From NCBI GenBank assembly GCA_030666935.1, contig DAOUWX010000098.1, positions 1-6,646 on the forward strand: a stretch of DNA of 6,646 nucleotides, read 5' to 3'. This document shows, in pieces, positions 1 to 5,682 of the stretch. The translations under genes and the position numbers were made by a program. Position 1 is the stretch's first letter; every line of letters begins with the position of its first letter. The stretch is from Atribacterota bacterium. Lineage in GTDB: Bacteria > Atribacterota > Phoenicimicrobiia > Phoenicimicrobiales > Phoenicimicrobiaceae. Below the pieces are notes generated by a model. It searched no databases and was not told where the DNA came from. It saw nothing but the letters and a program-made list of their open reading frames with translations.

Positions 1-551
1 AAATTTAAATTCCGTTTTCCAATATTCCTTAAGGCCCAATTGATCGCCTTTTTAACATAGTTTCTATCATCATCCGCCTCCCGTTTTATCGCTGGCAGTA
101 AGAGCAAAAACTTTTTGTCCAGCGATTCCTTGTCATGCCATGCCAGGCACGCCATCAAGGCAAAGCCAGCACGCTTTTCAAATTCTTTTTCGCGATTCGT
201 CCACTCTATTGCCTTCTCCCATGCCATGGGAGTTTTATCAAACAAATTCATGCAACACTGATCGCATACGTCCCACGAGTCAAAATCCTTTATCCAGGCA
301 TCCATTTGTTTTTTTGTCACCTGATTCGGTTCATCAATTATACTCGCTAGTATGCGCGCTTCGTGAATACCTGAATCCCAAAGTTGCTGAGCAAGAGAGT
401 GATCCCTTCCAATTTCTTTTGCAATTTTCCTCAAGTTTGGAATAGAAACTCCGTAAGTATTTTTCGGACTAATACCAAACCGTGCCATGCCCTCTACTGC
501 CTGAGGATTAGATAATGCCTTTAGTTTTTTAAGAATGTTTTCATATTTCAT
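1..551 (-). CDS. AlkD-like DNA alkylation repair protein (3' end outside window)
   Basis: Probable DNA glycosylase of the HEAT-like-repeat AlkD/COG4912 group, which removes alkylated bases such as 3-methyladenine or 7-methylguanine from DNA in the cytoplasm. I translated 183 uninterrupted codons from the ATG at 551 to the window edge; family members run to roughly 220-240 residues, so about 40-55 residues are missing. Family-typical segments are visible: GMARFGISPKNTYGVSIP (21-38), HEARILAS (63-70), DFDSWDVCDQ (89-98), the KRAGFALMA stretch (126-134) and NWALRNIGKR (171-180). The start is supported by AGAGGT about 6 nt upstream. The gene begins 110 nt after the GTTAGGC box of the attC site at 661-750, so it is probably the next cassette and its own attC should lie beyond the left edge. 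Sampled GC is about 45%, higher than the right-hand operon. The family call is firm; the exact lesion specificity is not. Confidence 0.88.
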   Translation of the reverse strand, partial: MKYENILKKLKALSNPQAVEGMARFGISPKNTYGVSIPNLRKIAKEIGRDHSLAQQLWDSGIHEARILASIIDEPNQVTKKQMDAWIKDFDSWDVCDQCCMNLFDKTPMAWEKAIEWTNREKEFEKRAGFALMACLAWHDKESLDKKFLLLLPAIKREADDDRNYVKKAINWALRNIGKRNLN

Positions 552-660
552 TTTTCTACCTCTTTATGTTCTTTCTTTTACTGGTTGCCGCAGTATTGTC
601 ATAATTCTATCATATCCTTTTACATAAATCTTCCTTCTTAAAAGCGGGCTTGGGCACTTC

Positions 661-750
661 GCCTAACGGAGGGTAGATATGCGAAGTTGCCCGATAGGGA
701 AATTTGGGTGAGTGATCGAAGGAAGCGAACCGCATATCTGCCTGTTATGC
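661..750 (-). other. attC recombination site 1 (after the E2 gene)
   Basis: Imperfect palindrome of 90 bp. In gene direction the 5' box is GCATAAC (750-744, RYYYAAC with one mismatch) and the 3' box is GTTAGGC (667-661, a perfect GTTRRRY). The inner arms at 672-683 and 731-742 pair at 11 of 12 positions around GATATGCG. The pairing continues outside the boxes (CACTTCGC against GCGAAGTG), giving a very stable stem. The centre is about 47 nt and shares GAAGTTGC and AATTTGGGTGA with site 2, showing common descent. It begins 12 nt after the stop of the E2 gene. Confidence 0.8.
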
Positions 751-762
751 GAAGTGCGCCGA

Positions 763-1566
763 CTATTTAAGTCCATGTCCTGACTTCAGCAATTCAACCA
801 GTCGTCTAACAAACCGAGCAGCTGGTGCTCCATCAATAACATCGTGGTCTAACAGAATAGTCAAATGTAAAATATCCCGTATCTCAATCTTTTTATTGAC
901 CACCCAAGGTTTTTTAACAATTGACCCTAAGCCAAAGCACAAATTATGCATACTTTTAGGTAGTATCCAGCCAGGAAATCTGCCAATCATTCCAATTGAA
1001 GTCACGACAGCAGTTCCCATGCTTTGCTTTCTTTTAAACGGGTTGCGCAAAATAGAATGCCAAATCAGCATTCTTAGCCATTGAGGCATAGAATAGAAAA
1101 GGTTCATTTTAAACTTCGATTGTTTCTCTCCTAATACAAAATCACTTTTATCCTGAACTTTTTGATCCTTTGCAGATAGAATCTCTTCGTGTATTTCGTG
1201 AATTGATTTTGTATTTGTATTTTTTATCAATACAGGTAGTGGTACTCTTATGTTATCTACTTCCTTTTCAACAGGCATTGCAATATCAACATTATTAAAT
1301 ATGAAAAGCTTGTTTTTTCCATAAAGAAATCCATGTGCTTCTTTATATTCAGAAATAACCGTGCTGATACATTTAATGAACCATGCAGTGAAAGATAATT
1401 GTTTATTTGAGGTTGATTTCATTTTACGGATCAGTTTCTTGGCATCAGTAACATCTACTTCGATAAATGTACAAATGTGATGCTTGGTTCTTCCAATTTT
1501 ACCAACATCAAATGTTGCAATTCTTGATTTCGGAAATTTTACAATTTCAAATTCATCAGTTTTCAT
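763..1566 (-). CDS. Stand-alone 2-oxoacid dehydrogenase E2 catalytic domain (CAT-like acyltransferase)
   Basis: A 267-residue protein made only of the acyltransferase fold shared by dihydrolipoamide acyltransferases (E2) and chloramphenicol acetyltransferase. The C-terminal active-site motif is present as LLDHDVIDGAPAARF (238-252), with catalytic-type His241 and Asp245 and the family glycine Gly246. Upstream, SFTAWFIKCIS (58-68), a VPLPVLIKN strand (107-115) and AVVTSIGMIG (186-195) fit the fold. There is no lipoyl domain and no E3/E1-binding domain, so it is unlikely to be a core subunit of a dehydrogenase complex; it may transfer an acyl group from CoA to an unknown acceptor. The open frame continues to 1767, but that extension runs through attC site 2 and into the preceding gene. 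I place the start at the ATG at 1566, with GAAAGG about 7 nt upstream and 25 nt from the recombination box. Sampled GC is about 32%. The domain is clear; the substrate is unknown. Confidence 0.85.
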   Translation of the reverse strand: MKTDEFEIVKFPKSRIATFDVGKIGRTKHHICTFIEVDVTDAKKLIRKMKSTSNKQLSFTAWFIKCISTVISEYKEAHGFLYGKNKLFIFNNVDIAMPVEKEVDNIRVPLPVLIKNTNTKSIHEIHEEILSAKDQKVQDKSDFVLGEKQSKFKMNLFYSMPQWLRMLIWHSILRNPFKRKQSMGTAVVTSIGMIGRFPGWILPKSMHNLCFGLGSIVKKPWVVNKKIEIRDILHLTILLDHDVIDGAPAARFVRRLVELLKSGHGLK

Positions 1567-1590
1567 AGAATACCTTTCACGGCGTATTTC

Positions 1591-1684
1591 GCCTAACGTT
1601 TCCAGCATATCTGAAGTTGCGACTGAAGGGAGCAATTTGGGTGAAGCGACCAACGGAAGCAAAACCAAACATTCTGTGTTATAT
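1591..1684 (-). other. attC recombination site 2 (after the membrane protein gene)
   Basis: Ninety-four bp. In gene direction the 5' box is ATATAAC (1684-1678) and the 3' box is GTTAGGC (1597-1591, a perfect GTTRRRY). The inner arms (CAGCATATCTG on the left, complement of CAAACATTCTG on the right) agree at 8 of 11 positions, so pairing is weaker than in site 1 and is offset by a few unpaired bases, as expected for attC sites that are recognised as folded single strands. The centre shares GAAGTTGC, AATTTGGGTGA and GGAAGC with site 1. It starts 24 nt after the stop of the gene at 1709-2104. Confidence 0.75.
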
Positions 1685-1708
1685 GATGTTGTAGTGTCAT
1701 TCTTGTTT

Positions 1709-2104
1709 TTATTTTGAAATTTTATGAGTGATAACATAACTAAAACCAAATAATCCCAGTAGGACAAACTGAAGGATCCACGTTGGTATCATTTTGTTTA
1801 TACTTATACTTCCATTTGCAATTGCGAAAATTTCTGTAACAACAAGTCCAATTATGACTATAATAGTAAGAAATGCTATAAATCTTCTTTCCAATGGCCT
1901 TTTGTAAGCCCAGATTAGAACTAATGTCCATCCAGCCATTAATGAAGCGCCATACCCCATTGCAAAAAAATAATTACCGCTGAATTTATCAAATCCCCAC
2001 ATAAGTTTAGCCATAGGAGGATATAACATTGGAATCAAAGCTAATGCATCAGTTACTATCCCAGCAAGAAATGCGATTTTTAACCATCTTATCTGATTGT
2101 TCAT
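1709..2104 (-). CDS. Small four-helix integral membrane protein, function unknown
   Basis: A 131-residue hydrophobic protein that I do not recognise as a named family. Four likely transmembrane helices are visible at about residues 8-28, 46-67, 74-96 and 106-126, joined by short loops. The loop after helix 1 carries YPPMAKLMWGFDKFSGNYF, and the one after helix 2 is basic (KRPLERR, 68-74), which suggests that this loop is cytoplasmic. There is no cleavable signal peptide and no obvious catalytic or metal motif. The start ATG at 2104 is preceded by GAAAGGA about 7 nt upstream and lies 45 nt from the recombination box of attC site 3. It occupies a cassette of its own (about 1597-2154), so its neighbours say nothing about its role. 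Small membrane proteins are frequent cargo of cassette arrays. The coding call is strong and the function is open. Confidence 0.82.
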   Translation of the reverse strand: MNNQIRWLKIAFLAGIVTDALALIPMLYPPMAKLMWGFDKFSGNYFFAMGYGASLMAGWTLVLIWAYKRPLERRFIAFLTIIVIIGLVVTEIFAIANGSISINKMIPTWILQFVLLGLFGFSYVITHKISK

Positions 2105-2148
2105 AATTTAATCCTTTCTAAATATATAATTTCTGATACTGCAATTTC

Positions 2149-2231
2149 ATCTAACGTTCTACGTGTATCTGAAATCACTAAAGGTGACTCGAGTGAGGGC
2201 ATCAGGCCGAACCAGATACAGGCTGTTAGCT
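2149..2231 (-). other. attC recombination site 3 (after the PhzF gene)
   Basis: Eighty-three bp. In gene direction the 5' box is AGCTAAC (2231-2225) and the 3' box is GTTAGAT (2155-2149, a perfect GTTRRRY). The inner arms TGTATCTG (2164-2171) and CAGATACA (2213-2220) pair perfectly over 8 bp. Its central sequence differs from sites 1 and 2, so this cassette probably came from a different source although the architecture is the same. It begins 10 nt after the PhzF stop codon. Confidence 0.78.
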
Positions 2232-2241
2232 GAAGCATTCG

Positions 2242-3129
2242 CTAAATAAATTCTCCTTTAGCAATCATTATAACCTTTCCACCGACAGATACGTCTATTT
2301 TCTCTCCTTTGTCTTCCGCTCTTAAAAAAAGCAACGAAAATCTTCTAATTTCGTAACCCTGTTCAACTCGAATGTCGATTTGACCTTTTCCAAAATAACG
2401 GTATTTCACTAAATGCCCGGCTAAGCAACCATTTGCACTTCCCGTAGCTGGGTCCTCCGGCACTCCGTAGTAATCAGCAAAAACCCGGACATTCAAGCCA
2501 TTTTCTTGATTGTAAGTCTGGGGACAAAAGATAAGCATCGCTTTGGCTTGCGTATCTTTAATCAACTCGAAGTATTTATCTCTAATTACCTTAGCCTGCT
2601 TCAAGGCATCTAAAGTCTTCAATGGAATTATGATAAAGGGTAATCCCGTAGAAACCTCTTGAATAGGGAATTTATCGTCCATCTCTCTTTGGTTGAGGCT
2701 TAAAACCTGTGAAATTTGCTCCGGCTTAAAAATTCGACCAAAAGTCGCGGCCATTTGCTTCATCCATAAAATATCTATTTGTTCACCGTTGTAATTGAGC
2801 GTAATAGGAATTTGCCCAATCTTTAGATTCAGGATTATTGTATCAATAGGCTCTTTGATAATCTCGCGTTGTATCACATAAGCGGTCCCCAGTGTTGGAT
2901 GACCGGCAAACGGCACCTCTTCCCTGGGCGTAAAAATACGGACATCATATCCGCCATTGCGCTTCTGTTCAGACAAAATAAAAGTTGTTTCTGAAAAGTT
3001 CATTTCTTTTGCGATTTGTTGCATCTCAATATCCGAAAGAGCCTTTGCGTCTCTGACAACTGCGAGTTGATTACCTGCATATTTTTCTTCAGCGAACACA
3101 TCCACTATGTAAAAGGTGCATTTTTTCAT
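2242..3129 (-). CDS. PhzF family isomerase/epimerase
   Basis: A 295-residue protein of the PhzF family, which has a diaminopimelate-epimerase-like fold and works without cofactor. Hallmarks are in order: an N-terminal FYIVDVFAEEKYAGNQLAVV segment (6-25), the catalytic glutamate motif MNFSETTF (43-50, Glu47), FTPREEVPFAGHPTLGTA (66-83), and DPATGSANGCLAGHL (226-240) in the second half. Length is normal for the family. PhzF itself acts in phenazine synthesis, but no other phenazine gene is here and most family members have unknown substrates, so the name describes the fold only. The frame is open to an ATG at 3144, but GGGGGAG sits 6 nt before the ATG at 3129, so I chose that start. Sampled GC is 42-52%, clearly above the flavin reductase upstream, consistent with independent acquisition as a cassette. 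Confidence 0.92.
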   Translation of the reverse strand: MKKCTFYIVDVFAEEKYAGNQLAVVRDAKALSDIEMQQIAKEMNFSETTFILSEQKRNGGYDVRIFTPREEVPFAGHPTLGTAYVIQREIIKEPIDTIILNLKIGQIPITLNYNGEQIDILWMKQMAATFGRIFKPEQISQVLSLNQREMDDKFPIQEVSTGLPFIIIPLKTLDALKQAKVIRDKYFELIKDTQAKAMLIFCPQTYNQENGLNVRVFADYYGVPEDPATGSANGCLAGHLVKYRYFGKGQIDIRVEQGYEIRRFSLLFLRAEDKGEKIDVSVGGKVIMIAKGEFI

Positions 3130-3153
3130 TACGCTCTCCCCCATCAGGCATTT

Positions 3154-3282
3154 ATATAACGTTAAGCATAAAAATAATAGCTGATTACAGATATTTTTCT
3201 TATCAAATTACAAAAATACTAAAGCAGGCTACAAACCCAGAAAAACCTACTATTCAGGCTATTTTTTTATGTATTGTTATCT
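3154..3282 (-). other. Candidate AT-rich attC site 4 (after the flavin reductase gene)
   Basis: A 129-bp imperfect palindrome filling most of the gap between the reductase and PhzF. In gene direction the outer boxes are AGATAAC (3282-3276) and GTTATAT (3160-3154), complementary at 6 of 7 positions; the second differs from GTTRRRY at one position. Inner arms at about 3167-3184 and 3254-3271 (CATAAAAATAATAGCTGA against the complement CATAAAAAAATAGCCTGA) pair almost fully with one bulged base. Placement matches sites 1-3: 8 nt after one stop and 25 nt before the next start. Sequence is unlike the other three sites. A rho-independent terminator is an alternative, but the loop is too long for one. 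It could also be a degraded attI. Confidence 0.45.
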
Positions 3283-3289
3283 CTTGTAT

Positions 3290-4051
3290 TTATTCTGTTT
3301 TCAATTTTTCCAATATTTTTTTCTTAAATCCTGTAAAGTTTTTCAAAATACTAAAAAAAGGAACAGGAATAATATCTTGACTTGCCGTTTTCTCTGTTCT
3401 TTTGCTAATTTTTCCTTTTATTACAAGTTCTTTTCCTGCAAGTTCGATTGCTTTGTAACTTTTTAAAATTTTAAGATATTGTTTCTCTTTTCCCGGGTCT
3501 TTTCCGTAACCTGTAAGTTTTCCCGATCGACGTATAATTGTGCCCACTTGCGGTGCATCCATAAATTTTGAGAATGTTCGAAAATATGAAACTACATTTT
3601 TTGAACTTTCATTTTCAAAATTATCGTGGCAAATTAGAGTTACGAAGGGTTTTGAACAAATATCCTTACTTATATGATGAAAAAATAACCCACTTTTGGA
3701 TAATTTAAAATCCCCGCTGTTACCTGTTGCATTCATTCGGTCAATGAAGACCTTCATTAATCCTGACATATTAAAAACATAAATTGGTGTAGCATAAACA
3801 ATTATATCAGCTTCACGCATTTTGTTAAAAATTATTGCCACGTCGTCTTTTTCTTCATAGACACATTTTGAAAGGTGTTTTTCGGTGTTACACACACCGC
3901 ATCCTTTACAAATATTTATCTTTAATTTTCCAAGTGTAATTTCTTCACGATCTGCTCCTTCTTTTTTTGCTCCTTCAAATAATTTCTCAATCAAAAAATG
4001 AGTATACCCCTTGGTACCGCGATGACTTCCGTTTATTGCAATAATTTTCAT
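3290..4051 (-). CDS. Flavodoxin-fold NAD(P)H-dependent FMN reductase, iron-sulfur flavoprotein-like
   Basis: A 253-residue cytoplasmic protein of the NADPH-dependent FMN reductase / flavodoxin-like superfamily. The N-terminal beta strand and FMN phosphate loop are visible (MKIIAINGSHRGTKGYTHF, 1-19), followed by ICKGCGVCNTEKHLSKC with Cys48, Cys51, Cys54 and Cys63. This resembles the compact CX2CX2C cluster of archaeal and clostridial iron-sulfur flavoproteins (Isf), with an 8-residue gap to the last cysteine. ATPIYVFNMSGLMKVFIDRM (87-106) is the usual second flavin-contacting segment. The last ~50 residues are lysine-rich, extend beyond the core fold and have no recognised domain. Likely role: electron transfer or reduction of quinones, oxygen or oxidants; the substrate is unknown. 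TAGGTGGA lies 6 nt before the ATG. It is followed by candidate attC site 4 and may itself be a cassette. Sampled GC is about 32%. Confidence 0.87.
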   Translation of the reverse strand: MKIIAINGSHRGTKGYTHFLIEKLFEGAKKEGADREEITLGKLKINICKGCGVCNTEKHLSKCVYEEKDDVAIIFNKMREADIIVYATPIYVFNMSGLMKVFIDRMNATGNSGDFKLSKSGLFFHHISKDICSKPFVTLICHDNFENESSKNVVSYFRTFSKFMDAPQVGTIIRRSGKLTGYGKDPGKEKQYLKILKSYKAIELAGKELVIKGKISKRTEKTASQDIIPVPFFSILKNFTGFKKKILEKLKTE

Positions 4052-4104
4052 TATAAATCCACCTATTTATTAAAATGTCTTTCTAAAATAATTTCAGAAA
4101 AGAG

Positions 4105-4167
4105 ATTCCCTAACTTTTATATATTTGATTTTTTCTGTTTTGAAAAATGAAAGAGAAACTAGGGATA
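4105..4167 (-). repeat. Inverted repeat between DUF1801 and reductase genes; weak attC or terminator candidate
   Basis: ATTCCCTAAC at 4105-4114 faces CTAGGGAT at about 4160-4167, with an inner GATTTTTTC/GAAAAAT pairing. In gene direction it ends in GTTAGGG, one base off GTTRRRY, and lies 57 nt before the reductase start, the position expected of an attC box. However, the other arm (CCCTAGT) lacks the AAC core, and the element is short at 63 bp. It could equally be a decayed site or a transcription terminator-like hairpin after the DUF1801 gene. Confidence 0.25.
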
Positions 4168-4195
4168 AATTTCATATTTCAAAACTCCTTATTTT

Positions 4196-4546
4196 TTATA
4201 CAGCTTGCTTAACAAAGAAATCTACTTTTTTATCTTCAATGTCAGCTAAAGATCCTATTTTCAAATGACGACGAAATTTTCCTGTTCCTTCTAATATTTT
4301 ATACGGATCATTCATAAATGCCCCAGAACTAAACTCAAAAGAAATATGCTGTTTTCTCACAAACAATCCTCCGAAATCATCCTCAAGTGAAAACATAATG
4401 CCACCATACATCATTCTTTCATTTACCTCTGGATATTGAGTAAGAACGATATCGCGCAATTCTTGCAATATTCTAAACTTCTCAACATCAATACTCTCAA
4501 TATCACCGAGAAATTTTTGTACCTCTTTATTTTTAGATTTTTTCAT
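4196..4546 (-). CDS. DUF1801 domain protein (YdhG/YdeI-like)
   Basis: A 116-residue cytoplasmic protein matching the DUF1801 family, whose biochemical role is not established. Typical features are an N-terminal helical region leading to LRDIVLTQYPEVNERMMYGGIMF (30-52), the GGLFVRKQHISFEF strands (59-72), and the conserved C-terminal motif ILEGTGKFRRHLKIGSLADI (84-103). Length is normal. A GTG at 4552 would add two residues but overlaps the ribosome binding site; the ATG at 4546 has AAAGGAG at a 5-nt spacing and is preferred. The upstream 490 bases have no intact gene, and a TTGACA at 4627-4622 on this strand may be part of its promoter, though no good -10 hexamer sits at the right distance. 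Whether it is a cassette gene is undecided because the palindrome 3' of it is weak. Confidence 0.85.
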   Translation of the reverse strand: MKKSKNKEVQKFLGDIESIDVEKFRILQELRDIVLTQYPEVNERMMYGGIMFSLEDDFGGLFVRKQHISFEFSSGAFMNDPYKILEGTGKFRRHLKIGSLADIEDKKVDFFVKQAV

Positions 4547-4627
4547 AGTCACTCCTTTACTTTGATAAAATATAAACTATTTATGATTTTTCTATTATTT
4601 TCTTTGCATTTTTGAAATCTTTGTCAA

Positions 4628-4864
4628 CTATAATCTTATAAAAAACCAAAAAAGTGGATTTTTCATTTGTTTCCAGCGAGTGCCAATATGAATAACAACT
4701 GTATCTTTATTAAAAGAGAAAAGTCTAGTTCTGGAAATTTCATCTCCGATTTTGAGGTCTATACTTCCCCTTTCTTTGTTGAGTTCTATAGTTGCTGTGC
4801 TTTTTTGGTTTTTCTTATCAACAATTTTATACTTGTCTTTTTTGAGTTTCTTTACTTTAGAAGC
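4628..4864 (-). pseudogene. Decayed or truncated ORF without a start codon
   Basis: An open frame of 78 codons bounded by TGA at 4867-4865 and TAG at 4630-4628, with no ATG at its beginning and no ribosome binding site. The translation is lysine-rich at first, then has plausible strand-like segments (IDLKIGDEISRTRLF and DTVVIHIGTRW), and ends in a hydrophobic stretch. It looks like the 3' remnant of a gene whose 5' part has been lost or frame-shifted. No family was recognised. A chance open frame in AT-rich DNA is possible, and the overlapping plus-strand frame at 4667-4933 shows no protein-like pattern either. The remainder of 4553-4627 is AT-rich spacer. Confidence 0.3.
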
Positions 4865-4921
4865 TCAGTTAGTATATGCATTTTTACACAGTGTTGTATG
4901 CAGTTACTTTCTATTCATTCA

Positions 4922-5041
4922 TTAGGTTTCTAATTCAAGTTCCAAATAATTTTCTCTCAAATATTTAAACATTTTATTTGGTATTACAAGGTTGCAAAAC
5001 AACCGCAGAGCTCTGAACCCTGCTAAAAATTTTAACACTAA
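4922..5041 (-). other. Structured intergenic stretch with three inverted repeats
   Basis: Just 3' of the DUF3795 gene lie CAGAGCTCTG (5006-5015, a perfect 10-bp palindrome), GGTTG-CAAAA-CAACC (4990-5004) and CCAAATAA paired with TTATTTGG (4942-4949 and 4974-4981). The minus strand is also open for 39 codons here, ending at 4922, with a possible GTG start but no ribosome binding site. The stems could end transcription of the DUF3795 gene, but no T-tract follows them in that direction. A dispersed repeat or structured RNA is possible. I see nothing else in the gene-free region 4547-5045 beyond this, the decayed ORF and AT-rich spacer. Confidence 0.3.
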
Positions 5042-5045
5042 TCAT

Positions 5046-5483
5046 TTACCAATATCTCTTTCCGGAAATGAATTTATCGGTTCCTTGTTTTTTGATTTTC
5101 CATAGATTTTTTAGATGGGCATCTTCATGAATAGGTTTTAGAAAATCTAATTTGGCGCAAGTTTCAAATTCTTCACATTCCCAGCAACCTTGAATATTCT
5201 TTTTTTCGCAACATTTCCTGATATTGCAAAACGGAGGTCCGCCTCCGTCTCTACAAACTCTACTGCAACGTAATCTAACCATGGCCCCTAAAGTCGCATA
5301 ACACTTTTCATAATCTTTAAATTCCTTAAAGTATTTAGATAATCCTTTAGAAACTCGATTAAACTTTTCTTGTCTTAATTTTTTCCTCAAATCTCTGGCT
5401 AAATCTGCAATTTCTCCTTTGTAATTAACACAATCTCCACAATGGAGTCCACAATAAGCAATTAATTTTTCATCTTTGTTCAT
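5046..5483 (-). CDS. DUF3795 cysteine-rich protein
   Basis: A 145-residue protein of the DUF3795 family, common in anaerobes and of unknown function. The family-defining N-terminal motif is LIAYCGLHCGDC (7-18), followed by a second cysteine-rich half. Twelve cysteines are visible: 11, 15, 18, 61, 73, 77, 86, 91, 92, 100, 103 and 109; the block CWECEEFETC (100-109) ends the cluster. The pattern suggests metal or iron-sulfur binding, which is inference. The open frame begins with GTG at 5495, but that codon abuts the GGAAGG sequence; the ATG at 5483 has GGAAGG 11 nt upstream and gives the usual family start, so I prefer it. It is divergently oriented to the ArsR operon, sharing a 240-bp AT-rich intergenic region in which I found no convincing promoter for this gene. 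Confidence 0.87.
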   Translation of the reverse strand: MNKDEKLIAYCGLHCGDCVNYKGEIADLARDLRKKLRQEKFNRVSKGLSKYFKEFKDYEKCYATLGAMVRLRCSRVCRDGGGPPFCNIRKCCEKKNIQGCWECEEFETCAKLDFLKPIHEDAHLKNLWKIKKQGTDKFISGKRYW

Positions 5484-5653
5484 CGTCCTCAACACCTTCC
5501 TTTCTTTTATTATCTTTTTCTATTTACTCCTCCGTTTAGCAAAATAAATTCTTATAAAATTAATTAATCCACATCTTACTTTATCTTTACTTACTGTAAA
5601 AATAGCAAAAACCCTCTTTTTATATAAAAATTTTTAGTTTTTTATTAATCTAA

Positions 5654-5682
5654 TTGACAAGAGAATATTTTTAATATATATT
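5654..5682 (+). promoter_or_regulatory. Sigma70-type promoter of the ArsR-permease operon
   Basis: A consensus -35 hexamer TTGACA (5654-5659) is followed after a 17-nt spacer by TATATT (5677-5682), one base from the TATAAT consensus. Expected transcription start is near 5689, about 36 nt before the ArsR ATG. It is the strongest promoter-like sequence I found in the window. Confidence 0.75.

Larger units (their letters stand above)
661..3159 (-). mobile_element. Integron-type gene cassette array (CALIN-like, no integrase in window)
   Basis: Three consecutive units have the same design: one minus-strand gene with its own ribosome binding site and almost no 5' leader, followed within 9-25 nt of its stop by an attC-like palindrome. 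Cutting between G and TT of each GTTRRRY box gives cassettes at about 2155-3159 (PhzF), 1597-2154 (membrane protein) and 667-1596 (E2 domain), in the usual cassette size range. The AlkD gene to the left probably begins a fourth. All genes share one orientation and unrelated functions, as in known cassette arrays. The left boundary is open and the right boundary depends on the weaker site at 3154-3282. No tyrosine recombinase, attI or cassette promoter was recognised. The alternative is a family of palindromic dispersed repeats, but the box positions and the repeated gene-then-site order favour attC. Confidence 0.75.

Noticed and set aside
135..445. Two overlapping plus-strand ORFs
   Set aside because: They are antisense to the AlkD-like gene, which shows clear family motifs; their translations look random.
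1567..1767. N-terminal extension of the E2 protein to an ATG at 1767
   Set aside because: It would translate through attC site 2 and into the 3' end of the preceding gene; the ATG at 1566 has a ribosome binding site and matches the domain start.
661..2231. Palindromes as CRISPR repeats or REP elements
   Set aside because: Spacing is about 500-900 bp with whole genes between them, the repeats are not identical, and each carries GTTRRRY/RYYYAAC boxes in fixed orientation to a gene.
3130..3144. Five-residue longer PhzF start at 3144
   Set aside because: The GGGGGAG ribosome binding site lies between the two ATGs, so initiation at 3129 is favoured.
3269..3466. Plus-strand ORF rich in Phe, Tyr and Cys
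   Set aside because: Antisense shadow of the lysine-rich end of the flavin reductase.
4667..4933. Plus-strand 88-codon ORF
   Set aside because: No ribosome binding site and low-complexity Phe/Ser/Cys composition typical of AT-rich antisense frames.
4983..5020. Rho-independent terminator for the DUF3795 gene
   Set aside because: The hairpins are present, but no T-tract follows them on the minus strand; kept only as a structured stretch.
5484..5495. GTG start for the DUF3795 protein
   Set aside because: It abuts the Shine-Dalgarno-like GGAAGG with no spacing; the ATG at 5483 is better placed.
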